Source: Parvularcula mediterranea (GTDB lineage Bacteria > Pseudomonadota > Alphaproteobacteria > Caulobacterales > Parvularculaceae). Taken from it: a DNA stretch of 64,000 nt. Position numbers and translations under genes: made by a program. Positions 25,381 through 33,984 of this stretch are shown here, piece after piece. The notes under the pieces were generated by a model. It was given only the letters and a program-made list of their open reading frames with translations. It was not told the origin of the DNA and made no database searches. The DNA is taken from assembly GCF_013085255.1 (NCBI RefSeq), contig NZ_JABFCX010000003.1, forward strand, positions 505,288-569,287, read 5' to 3'. Position 1 is the first letter of the stretch, and the number at the start of each line of letters is the position of its first letter.

Positions 25381-27476
25381 CAGGAGCGCTCCAGCGTTTC
25401 TCTCATGCGATCCGCGGTCAGGATTTGCGGCAGGATCTCGGGATCGCCCATACCATTATAGTAGAGATAGAGCGGAACGCCGCTCCTGCCCTGCCTCTCT
25501 ATCGCATTGGTAATGACTGGGTCCGGATTGGTGAGATCCGCCACCATGAAGATGGTGCCTGTCTCAGCGAACAGCTGCTTCATCTCCGGCGTGTCGAGCA
25601 CCACACGCTTATTGTACTGGCAGGTCACGCACCATGCGGCGGTGAAGTCGATGAAGACCGGGGTGCCTTCGGCCTGGAGGCGCGCAAGGCGGGCCTCGTC
25701 ATAGGCTTCCTTGTTCACAGCGACAGCCGTGGCGGATGCGCTGGTGGTCAGCTGGGTCAGCGGCGCGAAGGCGATGACGAAGGCGAGGATGGCTGCGACC
25801 TTGAGAGGCAGCGCTCCGCCCTTTTCCTGCGAGAGGCCGAAGAGCCATGCGGCCACCGCTGCGGCCACGAAGGCGATGCCTAGATAAAGGACGCCCTGCG
25901 GCCCTGCCTGCAGGCTGACGACCCATGCGAGCCAGACGACCGTGCCGAACATGGCGAACGAGAAGAGCTGCTTGAGCCTCACCATCCACATGCCGGGCTT
26001 GGGCAGCGCCTGCGCCAGCTGCGGGAAGACGGCGAGGAGGAGATAGGGAAGCGCGAGGCCGAGCCCCAGCGCAAGGAAGACCGCGATGGCCGCTGCTGGC
26101 GGCGCGGCAAGCGCATAGCCGATCGGCAGGCCGAGTAACGGACCGATGCAGGGCGCGGCCACGAGCACCGCGAGAAGCCCCGTGAAGAACGAGCCCGCCG
26201 GGCCTTTCTTCTGGGAGAGCTCTCCGCCAGCGCCCTGGAGCGAGGTGCCGATTTCGAAGAGCCCTGCGAGGTTAAGGCCGATGAGGAACACCACCACGGC
26301 GAAGAACCCGACCGCGATGGGCGACTGCAGGTGGAAGCCCCAGCCGAGCGTCGCGCCCCCTGCCCTCAGAGCAAGAAGCAGCGCGGCCATGGCTGCGAAG
26401 GTGACGAGCACCCCTGCGGTATAGGCGAAGGCATCCATGCGGATCGTCGCCCTGTCCGCACCGCCAAGCTTGGCGACGGATGAGGCCTTGAGGAACACGA
26501 TCGGGAAGACACAGGGCATAGCGTTGAGGATCACGCCGCCGAGGATCGCGAAGCCGAAGATCATGAGGAGCGCCATGGGCGGCGTCCCCTCCATGCTGTC
26601 CGCGGCGCGGCGCGCGGGTGCGCCTGCTGCCAGCGCGCGCTTCTGCTCGGTGGTGATGATGGGGCCGACAGCGCGGGGCGCGGTGATCTCGACGCCGATC
26701 TCCTGGCCGTCCATCTCGAGTACGAGGAGGCCGTCGAGGTTCTCCGGCGGGTCAATCTGATAGTCGATGCCCGGGGTCAGGCCGATGAAGAGCGCGCCGT
26801 CCTGGCGGGCAGTGCTCTGGGGCGCCGAGGGCTCCACCATGCCGCCTTCATTGGGGTAGAAGACCGGCTCGCCAGCCGGAGCGCCTTCGATGCGTAAGGT
26901 GATTGAGCCGTCTGTGTCCGCGAAGCGGGCTTCGAGGCCGAGATCCTTAGGCGCTGCGCTCTTGGCCGCGCGGATGCGCTCGGCATTGCCGGGCACTGGC
27001 TGGGCCGTCTCCGCTACGGGGATCGTGAGCGAGAGGTTGGCGCTCTCCGGAATGCAGACATCGAGGCAGATCAGCCATTCGGCGAAGACGTCGAGGGTGA
27101 CGCTTTCCCCCGTCGCGAACCCTTCAGGCACCGTGATCGGCACAAGAAAGGTCGGACTGCCCTCATGGCCGAAATTGGTCAGCGGCCCGAGCGGGAGGCG
27201 GTGTGGGATCGGGTAGCCGATCTCCCCGGCCTCCCAACCCTCGGGCAAGGTCCAGCCAAGGGACAGCGGCAGGCCGCTATCGCCGGGGTTCTTCCAGTAG
27301 ACGTGCCAGCCTTCCTCCAGCTCCTGCGCCAGCGCGACCCACAGGGTCTCACCGGGCACAGCAGCGGTCGTCTCGGCGATGAGGCGGCTCTCGGCATGTC
27401 CAGTCCGCACCGCCTCGCCGGTCTGGGCGTGGGCAGCGGTCAGGAATGCGGCAAGTGCGAAAAGAAAGCGGAGCAT
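25380..27476 (-). CDS. dsbD: Thiol:disulfide interchange protein DsbD
   Basis: A 698-residue inner-membrane reductant conductor that brings electrons from cytoplasmic thioredoxin to periplasmic thiol enzymes. Order of domains: signal peptide; periplasmic N-terminal domain (about 20-270, including a cysteine pair in EWLICLDVCIPESANL); an eight-helix CcdA-like core (about 305-560) with ILNAMPCVFPIVFLKASS and VAAPCIGPLLG, which hold the membrane cysteines; and a C-terminal thioredoxin domain with C616-V-T-C619. All conserved cysteines appear present. It is coupled to the redoxin gene downstream. Confidence 0.95.
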   Translation of the reverse strand: MLRFLFALAAFLTAAHAQTGEAVRTGHAESRLIAETTAAVPGETLWVALAQELEEGWHVYWKNPGDSGLPLSLGWTLPEGWEAGEIGYPIPHRLPLGPLTNFGHEGSPTFLVPITVPEGFATGESVTLDVFAEWLICLDVCIPESANLSLTIPVAETAQPVPGNAERIRAAKSAAPKDLGLEARFADTDGSITLRIEGAPAGEPVFYPNEGGMVEPSAPQSTARQDGALFIGLTPGIDYQIDPPENLDGLLVLEMDGQEIGVEITAPRAVGPIITTEQKRALAAGAPARRAADSMEGTPPMALLMIFGFAILGGVILNAMPCVFPIVFLKASSVAKLGGADRATIRMDAFAYTAGVLVTFAAMAALLLALRAGGATLGWGFHLQSPIAVGFFAVVVFLIGLNLAGLFEIGTSLQGAGGELSQKKGPAGSFFTGLLAVLVAAPCIGPLLGLPIGYALAAPPAAAIAVFLALGLGLALPYLLLAVFPQLAQALPKPGMWMVRLKQLFSFAMFGTVVWLAWVVSLQAGPQGVLYLGIAFVAAAVAAWLFGLSQEKGGALPLKVAAILAFVIAFAPLTQLTTSASATAVAVNKEAYDEARLARLQAEGTPVFIDFTAAWCVTCQYNKRVVLDTPEMKQLFAETGTIFMVADLTNPDPVITNAIERQGRSGVPLYLYYNGMGDPEILPQILTADRMRETLERS

Positions 27477-27676
27477 GGCCGTCCCTTCGGGCTACGCCGC
27501 CTTTTGGTTACATGCGGAAGTTGGCGCAAGGTGAAGGGTGGTCGCTGTTGGCTCGTTCGGATTCCCGGAAAGCCGAAGGCTGATCCGGGATCCATGGCCA
27601 GGGATGTCGAGTGGCGGGACCGCAGAAGCTGATGGTCCATGGGTCCCGGATAGCCCTTTGGGCTTCCGGGAGAGCG
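27477..27676. other. Intergenic region with a repeat, upstream of dsbD
   Basis: The 200 bases between dsbD and the dipeptidase gene carry the palindromic element described at 27563-27671. The rest is the leader of dsbD. Short open frames here are not convincing. Confidence 0.5.
27563..27671. repeat. Palindromic intergenic repeat, family 2 copy
   Basis: Two arms of about 35 bases, 27563-27597 and 27637-27671, are imperfect reverse complements of each other (left CCCGGAAAGCCGAAGGCTGATCC..., right GGATAGCCCTTTGGGCTTCCGGG). A related element occurs at 59583-59687. Both sit between genes. Confidence 0.7.
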
Positions 27677-29047
27677 TCACTCCGCGGGCAAATTCTCCAG
27701 GAAGAACCGCACCGTGTTTCCGCCCATGACCTTGCGGATGTCATCGTCGGGCATCCCGGCGTCCATGAGGGCCTGCGTGATCGCTGCCAGCTCGCTCGCG
27801 TCGAGCTCCACCGTCACCGTGCCATCATAGTCCGAACCCAGAGCGATGTGGTCCACACCGAACTTGTTCGCGCCGTAGAGGATTGCATCGGCAATCCCGG
27901 CGGGAGAGGCGTCGCAGGTCACGTCCTCCCAGAAGCCGACACCGATCAGGCCGCCATCCTCGGCAATATCAGCCATCAGACCGTCGGAGATGTTGCGGGG
28001 GCTCGAGCAGTGGCCGTCGAAGCCCGTGTGGCTTACGATGAAGGGCCCTGCGCCCATCGCAAGCGCATCGCGCACGGTCTGTTCGGACGAGTGGGCGACG
28101 TCGATGATGATCTCCTTCTCACGCATCCGCTCCACGGCTGCGCGACCGAAGTCCGACAGTCCGTCCCCAGACGTTCCGTGCAGAGAGCCGCCGAGCTTGT
28201 TGTCGAAGAAATGGTGCAGCCCCATGACCCGGTAGCCGACGTCGAACAGCCGGTCGATGTTGGCGAGATCACCGTCGAGGGCGTGGGATCCTTCGGTGCC
28301 GAGGATAAAGGCAAGGTGGGGAACCTTATGAATCGCCTGTCCTCGGTGAAGATAGCCTGAGTTGGAGCCGCAAATCCCGTCTCGGCAATTCGGCCACTGG
28401 ATAAAATCAGGACCCTTCATGTTAGCTTCGGCGTAGGCGTCGTATTCCTCTTCAGTCATCTGATAGAGGCGCTTTACCTCCTCCGCGAATTCCTCATCCG
28501 ATGGGTGATCGACCTGTCGTCGCCAACCCTCATAGTCAGAGTGCGCAGCTAAGTCGCTCCAACTCCTCACTACGATGACGCCGGGATCTTTCCCCGCAAA
28601 AGCCGCCAGCTTCTGCGCCTGATAGATCGCCCTTTCCGTCCGGCTGTCCCATGTCCGCCTTGGCCAGCGCTGGACCATGGCGAGGGTCCTGATATCGTCC
28701 GTGGACGCATCGTTCTCTTCATAGTTCTGGCCACTCGGGGTCTTGGTCACGGCGGTGAATACCTGGAGGAACACGCCGCCTTCGCGCAAACGGGGGAGGT
28801 CGACATGGCCACGCTCGTTGCGCTTCAGGATGTCCCTGTTCCAAAGCATCGTGTCGGCGTGGAGGTCCGCCACCGGGATCGTCGCGTGAAGCGCCTGCGC
28901 CTCCTCCGACACCTGATAGGGCGCATGCGGAACGACCGGGTTCATCTTGTTGTCGAAGTAGGGCGGCGCCATCGCGAGAAACGCGATGACCACGAGGCCA
29001 AGGACGGCAATGATGCCTGCTGCGATGCGGAGGATGATGGTGCCCAT
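27677..29047 (-). CDS. Membrane dipeptidase (peptidase family M19)
   Basis: A 456-residue zinc dipeptidase of the renal-dipeptidase family. An N-terminal membrane anchor (about residues 5-28) is followed by the metal-binding start of the barrel DLHADTMLWN, then LHHFFDNKLGGSL, DVAHSSEQTVRDAL, VSHTGFDG and the late site ALGSDYDGTV. Family members cleave dipeptides, including D-amino-acid ones, usually in the periplasm or at the membrane. The length is within range. The upstream region carries an 83-bp repeat. Confidence 0.92.
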   Translation of the reverse strand: MGTIILRIAAGIIAVLGLVVIAFLAMAPPYFDNKMNPVVPHAPYQVSEEAQALHATIPVADLHADTMLWNRDILKRNERGHVDLPRLREGGVFLQVFTAVTKTPSGQNYEENDASTDDIRTLAMVQRWPRRTWDSRTERAIYQAQKLAAFAGKDPGVIVVRSWSDLAAHSDYEGWRRQVDHPSDEEFAEEVKRLYQMTEEEYDAYAEANMKGPDFIQWPNCRDGICGSNSGYLHRGQAIHKVPHLAFILGTEGSHALDGDLANIDRLFDVGYRVMGLHHFFDNKLGGSLHGTSGDGLSDFGRAAVERMREKEIIIDVAHSSEQTVRDALAMGAGPFIVSHTGFDGHCSSPRNISDGLMADIAEDGGLIGVGFWEDVTCDASPAGIADAILYGANKFGVDHIALGSDYDGTVTVELDASELAAITQALMDAGMPDDDIRKVMGGNTVRFFLENLPAE

Positions 29048-29090
29048 GCCCCAGGGTTTAGCATGGCCTTGGGTGTTTGTCTTTTTTCGG

Positions 29091-29173
29091 ATGGATCCTG
29101 GATCAAGTCCGGGATGACGGGTGGAGAGCGCACCTCTCAGTTATCGTCATCCCGGACTCGATCCGGGACCCAT
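29091..29173. repeat. 83-bp palindromic repeat, family 1 copy A
   Basis: Starts ATGGATCCTGGATC and ends GATCCGGGACCCAT. The arms pair through AAGTCCGGGATGACG with CGTCATCCCGGACTCG. It has the same length as the copies at 30960-31042 and 36121-36203, and its right flank (GAAAAGAATGCGCGCGCAGCGCTC) resembles that of copy B. Confidence 0.85.
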
Positions 29174-29291
29174 CTGGAAAAGAATGCGCGCGCAGCGCTC
29201 CTGCCACTGCCGAGGCCTTCATCGCCTTCAAGTCCTCCCCCGGAGGTTTTGATCCGCTACGCGAACCGGCTCCGAAGCCCTCACCCTCGGT

Positions 29292-29312
29292 CCCTCTCCC
29301 GGTGGGAGAGGG
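29292..29312. repeat. CCCTCTCCC hairpin
   Basis: CCCTCTCCC (29292-29300) and GGGAGAGGG (29304-29312) form a perfect 9-bp stem with a 3-nt loop. A similar hairpin is at 61977-61993. No T-run follows, so it is not an ordinary terminator. Confidence 0.55.
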
Positions 29313-29375
29313 AGGCGCAAACGGCTCCGTTGCGCCTCAGTCCCAGCCATCCCGCGCGAAGGCGCGTGAGATACG

Positions 29376-30110
29376 TCAATGCATCGTCATGCCGCCATCG
29401 ACGGTGTAGTCGGCGCCGGTGACGTAGCTGGCGTCGTCCGAGAAGAGGAACGCGGCAACGCCTGCAATCTCTTCGGGCGAACCGAAGCGGCCTAGGGCGA
29501 CTTGCGACTTGATGCCTTCGGCCATCTGGGCCGCCTGGTCGTCGGGGATGCCGGTGCGGTTGAAGAAGTTCGAGTCGATCGGGCCCGGCGAGATACCGTT
29601 GGCACGGATGCCCCTTCCGGCCAGCTCCTTCGCCAGCACGCGGACATAGCCGCGCACGGCGTTCTTGGACGGGCCGTAGAGGCTGCCGCCTTCCATGCCC
29701 ATGTGCTGGACCACGGAGGTGTTGATGAGCGCCGAGCCGCCATCGTTGATGTTCGAGGAGAGCGCCGCCATCTGCAGCATCGGGCCGCGGACGTTGACGT
29801 CCATCTGCTCGGCGAAGGCCTCAGCGGTCACTTCATTGTGGGGCACGAACTTGCCGAAGCCTGCGTTGAGGAAGACGCCGTCCACCTTGCCGACCTTCTG
29901 GGCCAGCTCCTGCGCCGCCGCCGGGTTGCCGGCGTCGTTGACGAAGGCGGTGACGCCCGGGATCTCGTCGCGGACTTCTGCGAGGCGGTCTTCATTGGTG
30001 CCGGTCACGAAGAGGGTCGCGCCCTCGCTGGCCAGCCGTTTCGCGGTGGCGCGGCCAATGCCGCTGGAGCCGCCGGTTACGAGGAAAGTCTTGCCGTCAA
30101 AGCGTGCCAT
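29376..30110 (-). CDS. Short-chain dehydrogenase/reductase
   Basis: A 244-residue SDR-family oxidoreductase. The cofactor motif is TGGSSGIGRA (12-21), NAG is at 82-84, and the catalytic residues are S132, Y145 and K149 (YGPSK). The C-terminal ASYVTGADYTVDGGMTMH is the usual 'classical SDR' end. The substrate is unknown. The ATG at 30110 follows GGAGG; the frame reaching to 30197 has no site and would overlap the sodB promoter region. It is divergent from sodB. Confidence 0.9.
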   Translation of the reverse strand: MARFDGKTFLVTGGSSGIGRATAKRLASEGATLFVTGTNEDRLAEVRDEIPGVTAFVNDAGNPAAAQELAQKVGKVDGVFLNAGFGKFVPHNEVTAEAFAEQMDVNVRGPMLQMAALSSNINDGGSALINTSVVQHMGMEGGSLYGPSKNAVRGYVRVLAKELAGRGIRANGISPGPIDSNFFNRTGIPDDQAAQMAEGIKSQVALGRFGSPEEIAGVAAFLFSDDASYVTGADYTVDGGMTMH

Positions 30111-30294
30111 CTTTGGCCTCCTTTGCTGCCGCCAGTGTCGCGGCTTCGCAACCAAGGTGGGCCTCATCGGCAGAAGACCGAGGACAAATCGCAGCAAAGG
30201 AGCTTCGCCCCGGAGGCAATGCGCGCAGCGGTCCCGTTGACCTCGCCTCCGAAGTGGTTAGTTCCTTATCCGAACATCAGCCGAGGAGAGCCCC

Positions 30295-30897
30295 ATGGCG
30301 CACACCCTGCCCCCCCTTCCTTACGAGCGTGACGCGCTCGCCCCGCACATCAGCCAGGACACGCTCGACTTCCACTATGGCAAGCACCATCAGGCTTACG
30401 TGGACAAGATGAACGCGGCCATCGAAGGCACCGACCACGCGAATGCCGACCTCGAAGACATCGTCAAAGCGTCGTCGGGCTCGAACCAGGGCCTCTTCAA
30501 CAACGCGGCCCAGGTCTGGAACCACACCTTCTACTGGAACTCCATGAAGCCGAACGGCGGCGGTGAGCCTGCAGCTGACTCCAAGATCGGCGCGGCCATC
30601 AAGGAGAGCTTCGGTTCCTACGACGCCTTCAAGAAAGAGTTCACCGACGCAGGCGCAACGCAGTTCGGCTCCGGCTGGGCATGGCTCGTCTCGAAAGGCG
30701 GCAAGCTCGAGGTTCGCAAGACCCTGAATGCAGAAACGCCGCTTACGGAAGAAGGCGTCACGCCTCTCCTGACCATGGATGTCTGGGAGCATGCCTACTA
30801 CCTCGACTACCAGAACGCGCGTCCGACCTACATGAACAGCTTCCTCGACAATCTCGTCAACTGGGACTTCGCCGAGGAAAACCTCGCCAAGGCTTAA
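30295..30897 (+). CDS. sodB: Iron superoxide dismutase
   Basis: Destroys superoxide in the cytoplasm. The 200-residue protein has the four metal ligands H27, H77, D162 and H166 (HYGKHHQAYVDKMN, WNHTFYWNSM, MDVWEHAYYLDYQNARPTY). FNNAAQVWNHTFYWNSM and AQFGSGW-type sequence (here TQFGSGWAW) favour iron over manganese, although metal use must be measured. GAGGAGAG precedes the ATG. It is a single gene with its own terminator. Confidence 0.96.
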   Translation: MAHTLPPLPYERDALAPHISQDTLDFHYGKHHQAYVDKMNAAIEGTDHANADLEDIVKASSGSNQGLFNNAAQVWNHTFYWNSMKPNGGGEPAADSKIGAAIKESFGSYDAFKKEFTDAGATQFGSGWAWLVSKGGKLEVRKTLNAETPLTEEGVTPLLTMDVWEHAYYLDYQNARPTYMNSFLDNLVNWDFAEENLAKA

Positions 30898-30922
30898 GGC
30901 TTGGTTGGTTTACTGATGAAAG

Positions 30923-30952
30923 GCCCGCTTCCGGGAGGAGGCGGGCTTTTTT
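30923..30952 (+). terminator. Intrinsic terminator of sodB
   Basis: GCCCGC (30923-30928) pairs with GCGGGC (30941-30946) and is followed by six T residues. It is 25 bases past the sodB stop and eight bases before palindromic repeat copy B. Confidence 0.85.
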
Positions 30953-30959
30953 GTTTTTG

Positions 30960-31042
30960 ATGGATCCTGGATCAAGTCCAGGATGACGGGTGGATAGGTG
31001 GCCTCACAATTATCGTCATCCTGGACCTGATCCAGGATCCAT
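30960..31042. repeat. 83-bp palindromic repeat, family 1 copy B
   Basis: ATGGATCCTGGATCAAGTCC at the left and GGACCTGATCCAGGATCCAT at the right are near-perfect reverse complements, so the element can form one long hairpin. The middle reads GGGTGGATAGGTGGCCTCAC. It is tail-to-tail between sodB and the PD40 lipoprotein gene. Confidence 0.9.
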
Positions 31043-31067
31043 CTCAGAAAAAGAGTGCGCGTAGCGC

Positions 31068-31934
31068 TCAAAACCCCGAAAGGGCCTCCACCGCCGCTAC
31101 GTCAATCGCGAAGATCGACGGACCTCGCGCGAACAGCAGCGTTCGTCCGTCTACCGACAGGCTGGGGGCATAGTCAGGACCCGACGTATTGACCTTTTCG
31201 CCAAGGTTCACGGGCTCGCCCCACACCCCATCATCGCCGCGCCGGGTCACGTAGAGGTCTGGTCCTCCGAAGCCGCCAGGCTTCGCGGAGAAGAAGATCA
31301 TCGCCTCTCCGCTCGGGAAGATAAAAGGATTGGAATCCGACGCCGGGCTGTTCAGCTCATCAAGTGCCCGGATGTCGTACCCGTCTTGCGAGGGCACAGC
31401 TTCGTAGAGATCGTTTCCGCCAACGCCGCCGGGACGGGAGGATGCGAACACCATCGGCCCGTCCTGCGAGGCGGTGAGGTAGATCTCCGAATGCTCCGTA
31501 TTCAGCCCTTCGAGCGGACGCTCGCCATAGGCACGACCCTTTTCCCAGGTCGCTTCGTAGAAATCATAATCATCCCTCTCAGGATCACCGTGCCGCCCTG
31601 TCGACATGAAGAGGAGCGTGCCGCCCGCCGGATCGAAGACCGCGTCGGCATCGCCCCTGACACCTGGGAACAGCGGCTTGGGCTCTTCTCCCGAAAAAGG
31701 ATCCTTCACCGTCAAGAGCTGGAGCGCGTTGTCGGGGCCCATGCGGGTGAAGACCCATCCCCGGCCGTCAGGCGCTTGCGAGAGGAGGAAGTCGCGCTCG
31801 CCCTCACCGCGTCCTGCGAGAGGGATCTCGGTCGCTTCCGCAAAGCTTGGAAGCGGCTTGGCGCCGGAACTGTCCGCAGGCCCCTCCCCGCAAGCAGCGA
31901 GGCAGAGGGCAAGACTGGCAAGCGCGGTTCGCAT
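31068..31934 (-). CDS. PD40/WD40-like beta-propeller lipoprotein
   Basis: A 288-residue exported lipoprotein (lipobox CLAACG near residue 15). The body repeats the PD40 pattern: TLLFMSTGRHGD, MVFASSRPGGVGGNDLYE, MIFFSAKPGGFGGPDLYVTR and LLFARG, the layout of a TolB-like beta-propeller that binds proteins or ligands in the periplasm. It is not TolB itself, which is at 37074-38375. No role is assigned. Confidence 0.83.
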   Translation of the reverse strand: MRTALASLALCLAACGEGPADSSGAKPLPSFAEATEIPLAGRGEGERDFLLSQAPDGRGWVFTRMGPDNALQLLTVKDPFSGEEPKPLFPGVRGDADAVFDPAGGTLLFMSTGRHGDPERDDYDFYEATWEKGRAYGERPLEGLNTEHSEIYLTASQDGPMVFASSRPGGVGGNDLYEAVPSQDGYDIRALDELNSPASDSNPFIFPSGEAMIFFSAKPGGFGGPDLYVTRRGDDGVWGEPVNLGEKVNTSGPDYAPSLSVDGRTLLFARGPSIFAIDVAAVEALSGF

Positions 31935-31946
31935 CGATTTCTCCTA

Positions 31947-32333
31947 TCAGTGGATGAGCCACAGCATGACGATAATCAGTGCACATCCAACTGACAGCGC
32001 ATGCCCGATCACCCGGAAGTGTCGAGGCGGCATGTGCTCTGCTGCATGGCTGGTCAACCGGTCGAGCATTGCGCAGGCCTGCCGCCAGGAGACCTGCAGG
32101 ATGCCGATGGCGATCAGGAGGAACAGGCTCGCTCCGGCCTTGGCCACCCATTGGGGTTCAAACGTCCTGACCAGCGCGTTGAAACCGAGGCCAAGAACGG
32201 ATGCTGCCATGGCCGTCCTGGCCCAGGCGGCAAAGGTCCGCTCTGCCGCCAGCATGGTGCGGTCCTCCGCCCAATCGGTCCGGTCCTCTGCGAGTTCCGT
32301 CCGTTTGTCTGCGGAGGACTTTTCCTGCGCCAA
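31947..32333 (-). CDS. DUF202 (YidH-like) inner-membrane protein
   Basis: A 128-residue protein with three membrane helices (about residues 38-58, 65-82, 105-127) after a charged start. The DUF202 signature ERTFAAWARTAMAASVLGLGF follows the heptad-like run ELAEDRTDWAEDRTMLAAERT. The family has no known function. It lies four bases beyond the MBL gene stop in the same direction. Confidence 0.83.
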   Translation of the reverse strand: MAQEKSSADKRTELAEDRTDWAEDRTMLAAERTFAAWARTAMAASVLGLGFNALVRTFEPQWVAKAGASLFLLIAIGILQVSWRQACAMLDRLTSHAAEHMPPRHFRVIGHALSVGCALIIVMLWLIH

Positions 32334-32336
32334 GGC

Positions 32337-33212
32337 TTACTCAGCCGAGAGGCTGTCGATGACCGTGTTGACGAACTGGTCTTCCTTGATGAAGCCGTTC
32401 TCGCGGCCGCGCGCGTAGGAGCGTGCCGGGCGGGCTTCGACGATCTGCTTGCGGGACATGCCGTCCTGCATCATCGACTGCACCTTGTTCCGGACGTCGA
32501 CCAGCATGCCGCGATAGGCGATGAGGCCAGCGCGATCGGTCACCTGTCCGTGGCCCGGGATCACTTTCGTCCGGCGGTCGGCAATGTCGATCATGCGATC
32601 CATCGCCTTGATCGCTCCGTTCACGGAGCCCCCACCCTTGAGATCGATGAAGGGGAAGCTGCCCATCGACTTCTCGAACATGAGGTCGCCGGTGTGGATG
32701 ACGTTGGCCATCTCCCAGTAGACGAAGCTGTCGCCATCCGTGTGCGCATTATGAACGTGATAGGCACGCACAGTATCGCCGTTGATGTGGAAGGTCTGGC
32801 TATCCGGGAAGGTCACGACAGGCGCGTTTTCAGGCTTTTCATTGTCCTGGATCACCCGCTTGCGGACATTGTCGTGGCTGAAGATCACAGCGCCCGCCTT
32901 GCCGAGGTTCTCGTTCCCGCCGGTGTGGTCGCCATGATAGTGCGTATTCAGAACGAAGTGCGGTGCCGCACCCGTCAGCTCCTTCACCTTGGCGAGGATC
33001 TTCGGCGTCAGGGGCGCGAACTGGTCATCGACCAGGAAGATCGCGTCGGTCCCCGTGAAGAGGCCCATGTTCCCGCCTGCGCCGTAGAGCACGTAGATCC
33101 CGTCGGTCACGGCTTCTGCCCTGATCTCCACGGAGGACATGTCGCGCTGGGCGGAAGCGGTGGAGAGGAGAAGCGCGCCTGCGAGCGTCGCCTTCAGCAT
33201 CGTCTTGAGCAT
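32337..33212 (-). CDS. MBL-fold metallo-hydrolase, secreted
   Basis: A 291-residue metallo-beta-lactamase-fold hydrolase with a signal peptide (MLKTMLKATLAGALLLSTASA). The zinc motif is H91-Y-H-G-D95-H96, followed by HTGDLMFEK and PGHGQVTD, which hold the further ligands. It looks like the quinoprotein-relay or general hydrolase branch, not a proven beta-lactamase. The ATG at 33212 has AAGGAA eight bases upstream; an ATG at 33227 would add five residues. The DUF202 gene follows closely. Confidence 0.88.
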   Translation of the reverse strand: MLKTMLKATLAGALLLSTASAQRDMSSVEIRAEAVTDGIYVLYGAGGNMGLFTGTDAIFLVDDQFAPLTPKILAKVKELTGAAPHFVLNTHYHGDHTGGNENLGKAGAVIFSHDNVRKRVIQDNEKPENAPVVTFPDSQTFHINGDTVRAYHVHNAHTDGDSFVYWEMANVIHTGDLMFEKSMGSFPFIDLKGGGSVNGAIKAMDRMIDIADRRTKVIPGHGQVTDRAGLIAYRGMLVDVRNKVQSMMQDGMSRKQIVEARPARSYARGRENGFIKEDQFVNTVIDSLSAE

Positions 33213-33370
33213 CGGGTGTTCCTTCATAACTTCTGAGCGAGTTAGCGCACGGGAACCTTCCTGACACCTCCGAGGTGCAGTCCTGACAGCCTGGTGAGCG
33301 AACGTCGCACGTTGCGAACTTCTCCCTCCATTCGCGCCTTCGCTCTTCTGAGTTTCAAACAGGAGCAGTC

Positions 33371-33910
33371 ATGACCAAGATCGAAGATGCCAAAATCCTG
33401 ATCGTCGCGAGCGATGGCTTCGAACAATCCGAGCTGACCGGTCCGAAGAGCCAGCTCTCAAGCCGAGGCGCTGCCGTTCACGTGGCAAGCCCTGACGGCG
33501 AGAGCATTCGCGGCTGGGACCAGGGCGACTGGGGCGAAACAGTCTCGGCTGACATGCCGATCAGTCAGGCGAACGCTGACGACTATGACGCAATCGTCCT
33601 GCCGGGTGGCCAGATCAATCCCGACAATCTGCGCTCCAACAAGGAAGCGCTCGACCTGATCCAGCGCTTCAACCAGCAGGGCAAACCGGTGGCCGCTATC
33701 TGTCACGCACCTTGGCTTCTCGCGGAGACCGGCATTGCCAAGGGCCGGACGATGACGAGCTGGGAGAGCATCCGCACCGACCTCAGGAACGCTGGCGCCA
33801 CCGTGGTGGATCAGGAAGTTGTCCGTGACGGCAACATCATCACCTCCCGCCAGCCGGGCGACATCGACGCTTTTGTCGGCGAAATCACGGAGGCCGTGAC
33901 GCAGGCCTAG
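33371..33910 (+). CDS. DJ-1/PfpI-family protein
   Basis: A 179-residue DJ-1 superfamily member of the PfpI (intracellular protease-like or glyoxalase/deglycase) branch. The nucleophile is C111 followed by H112 (AAICHAPWLLAE), and the conserved acid E18 is in SDGFEQSELT. AIVLPGGQINPDNLR is the other hallmark. Reported activities in the family vary (protein repair, chaperone, protease), so the substrate is open. Single gene, AGGAG upstream. Confidence 0.9.
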   Translation: MTKIEDAKILIVASDGFEQSELTGPKSQLSSRGAAVHVASPDGESIRGWDQGDWGETVSADMPISQANADDYDAIVLPGGQINPDNLRSNKEALDLIQRFNQQGKPVAAICHAPWLLAETGIAKGRTMTSWESIRTDLRNAGATVVDQEVVRDGNIITSRQPGDIDAFVGEITEAVTQA

Positions 33911-33984
33911 GCTCCCAGACAGAGCAATTGTGCACCGCAGAGCCCGGGCTTGGGTTCTGCGGCGGCTTGGCCTAAGGCCTTGGG

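Larger units (their letters stand above)
29048..29375. other. 328-bp gene-free region with two repeats
   Basis: Between the dipeptidase start and the SDR stop there is an 83-bp palindrome (29091-29173), then GC-rich filler and a short perfect hairpin at 29292-29312. No open frame here has a ribosome-binding site or a recognisable product. The dipeptidase promoter must lie near 29048-29090 or within the repeat. Confidence 0.5.
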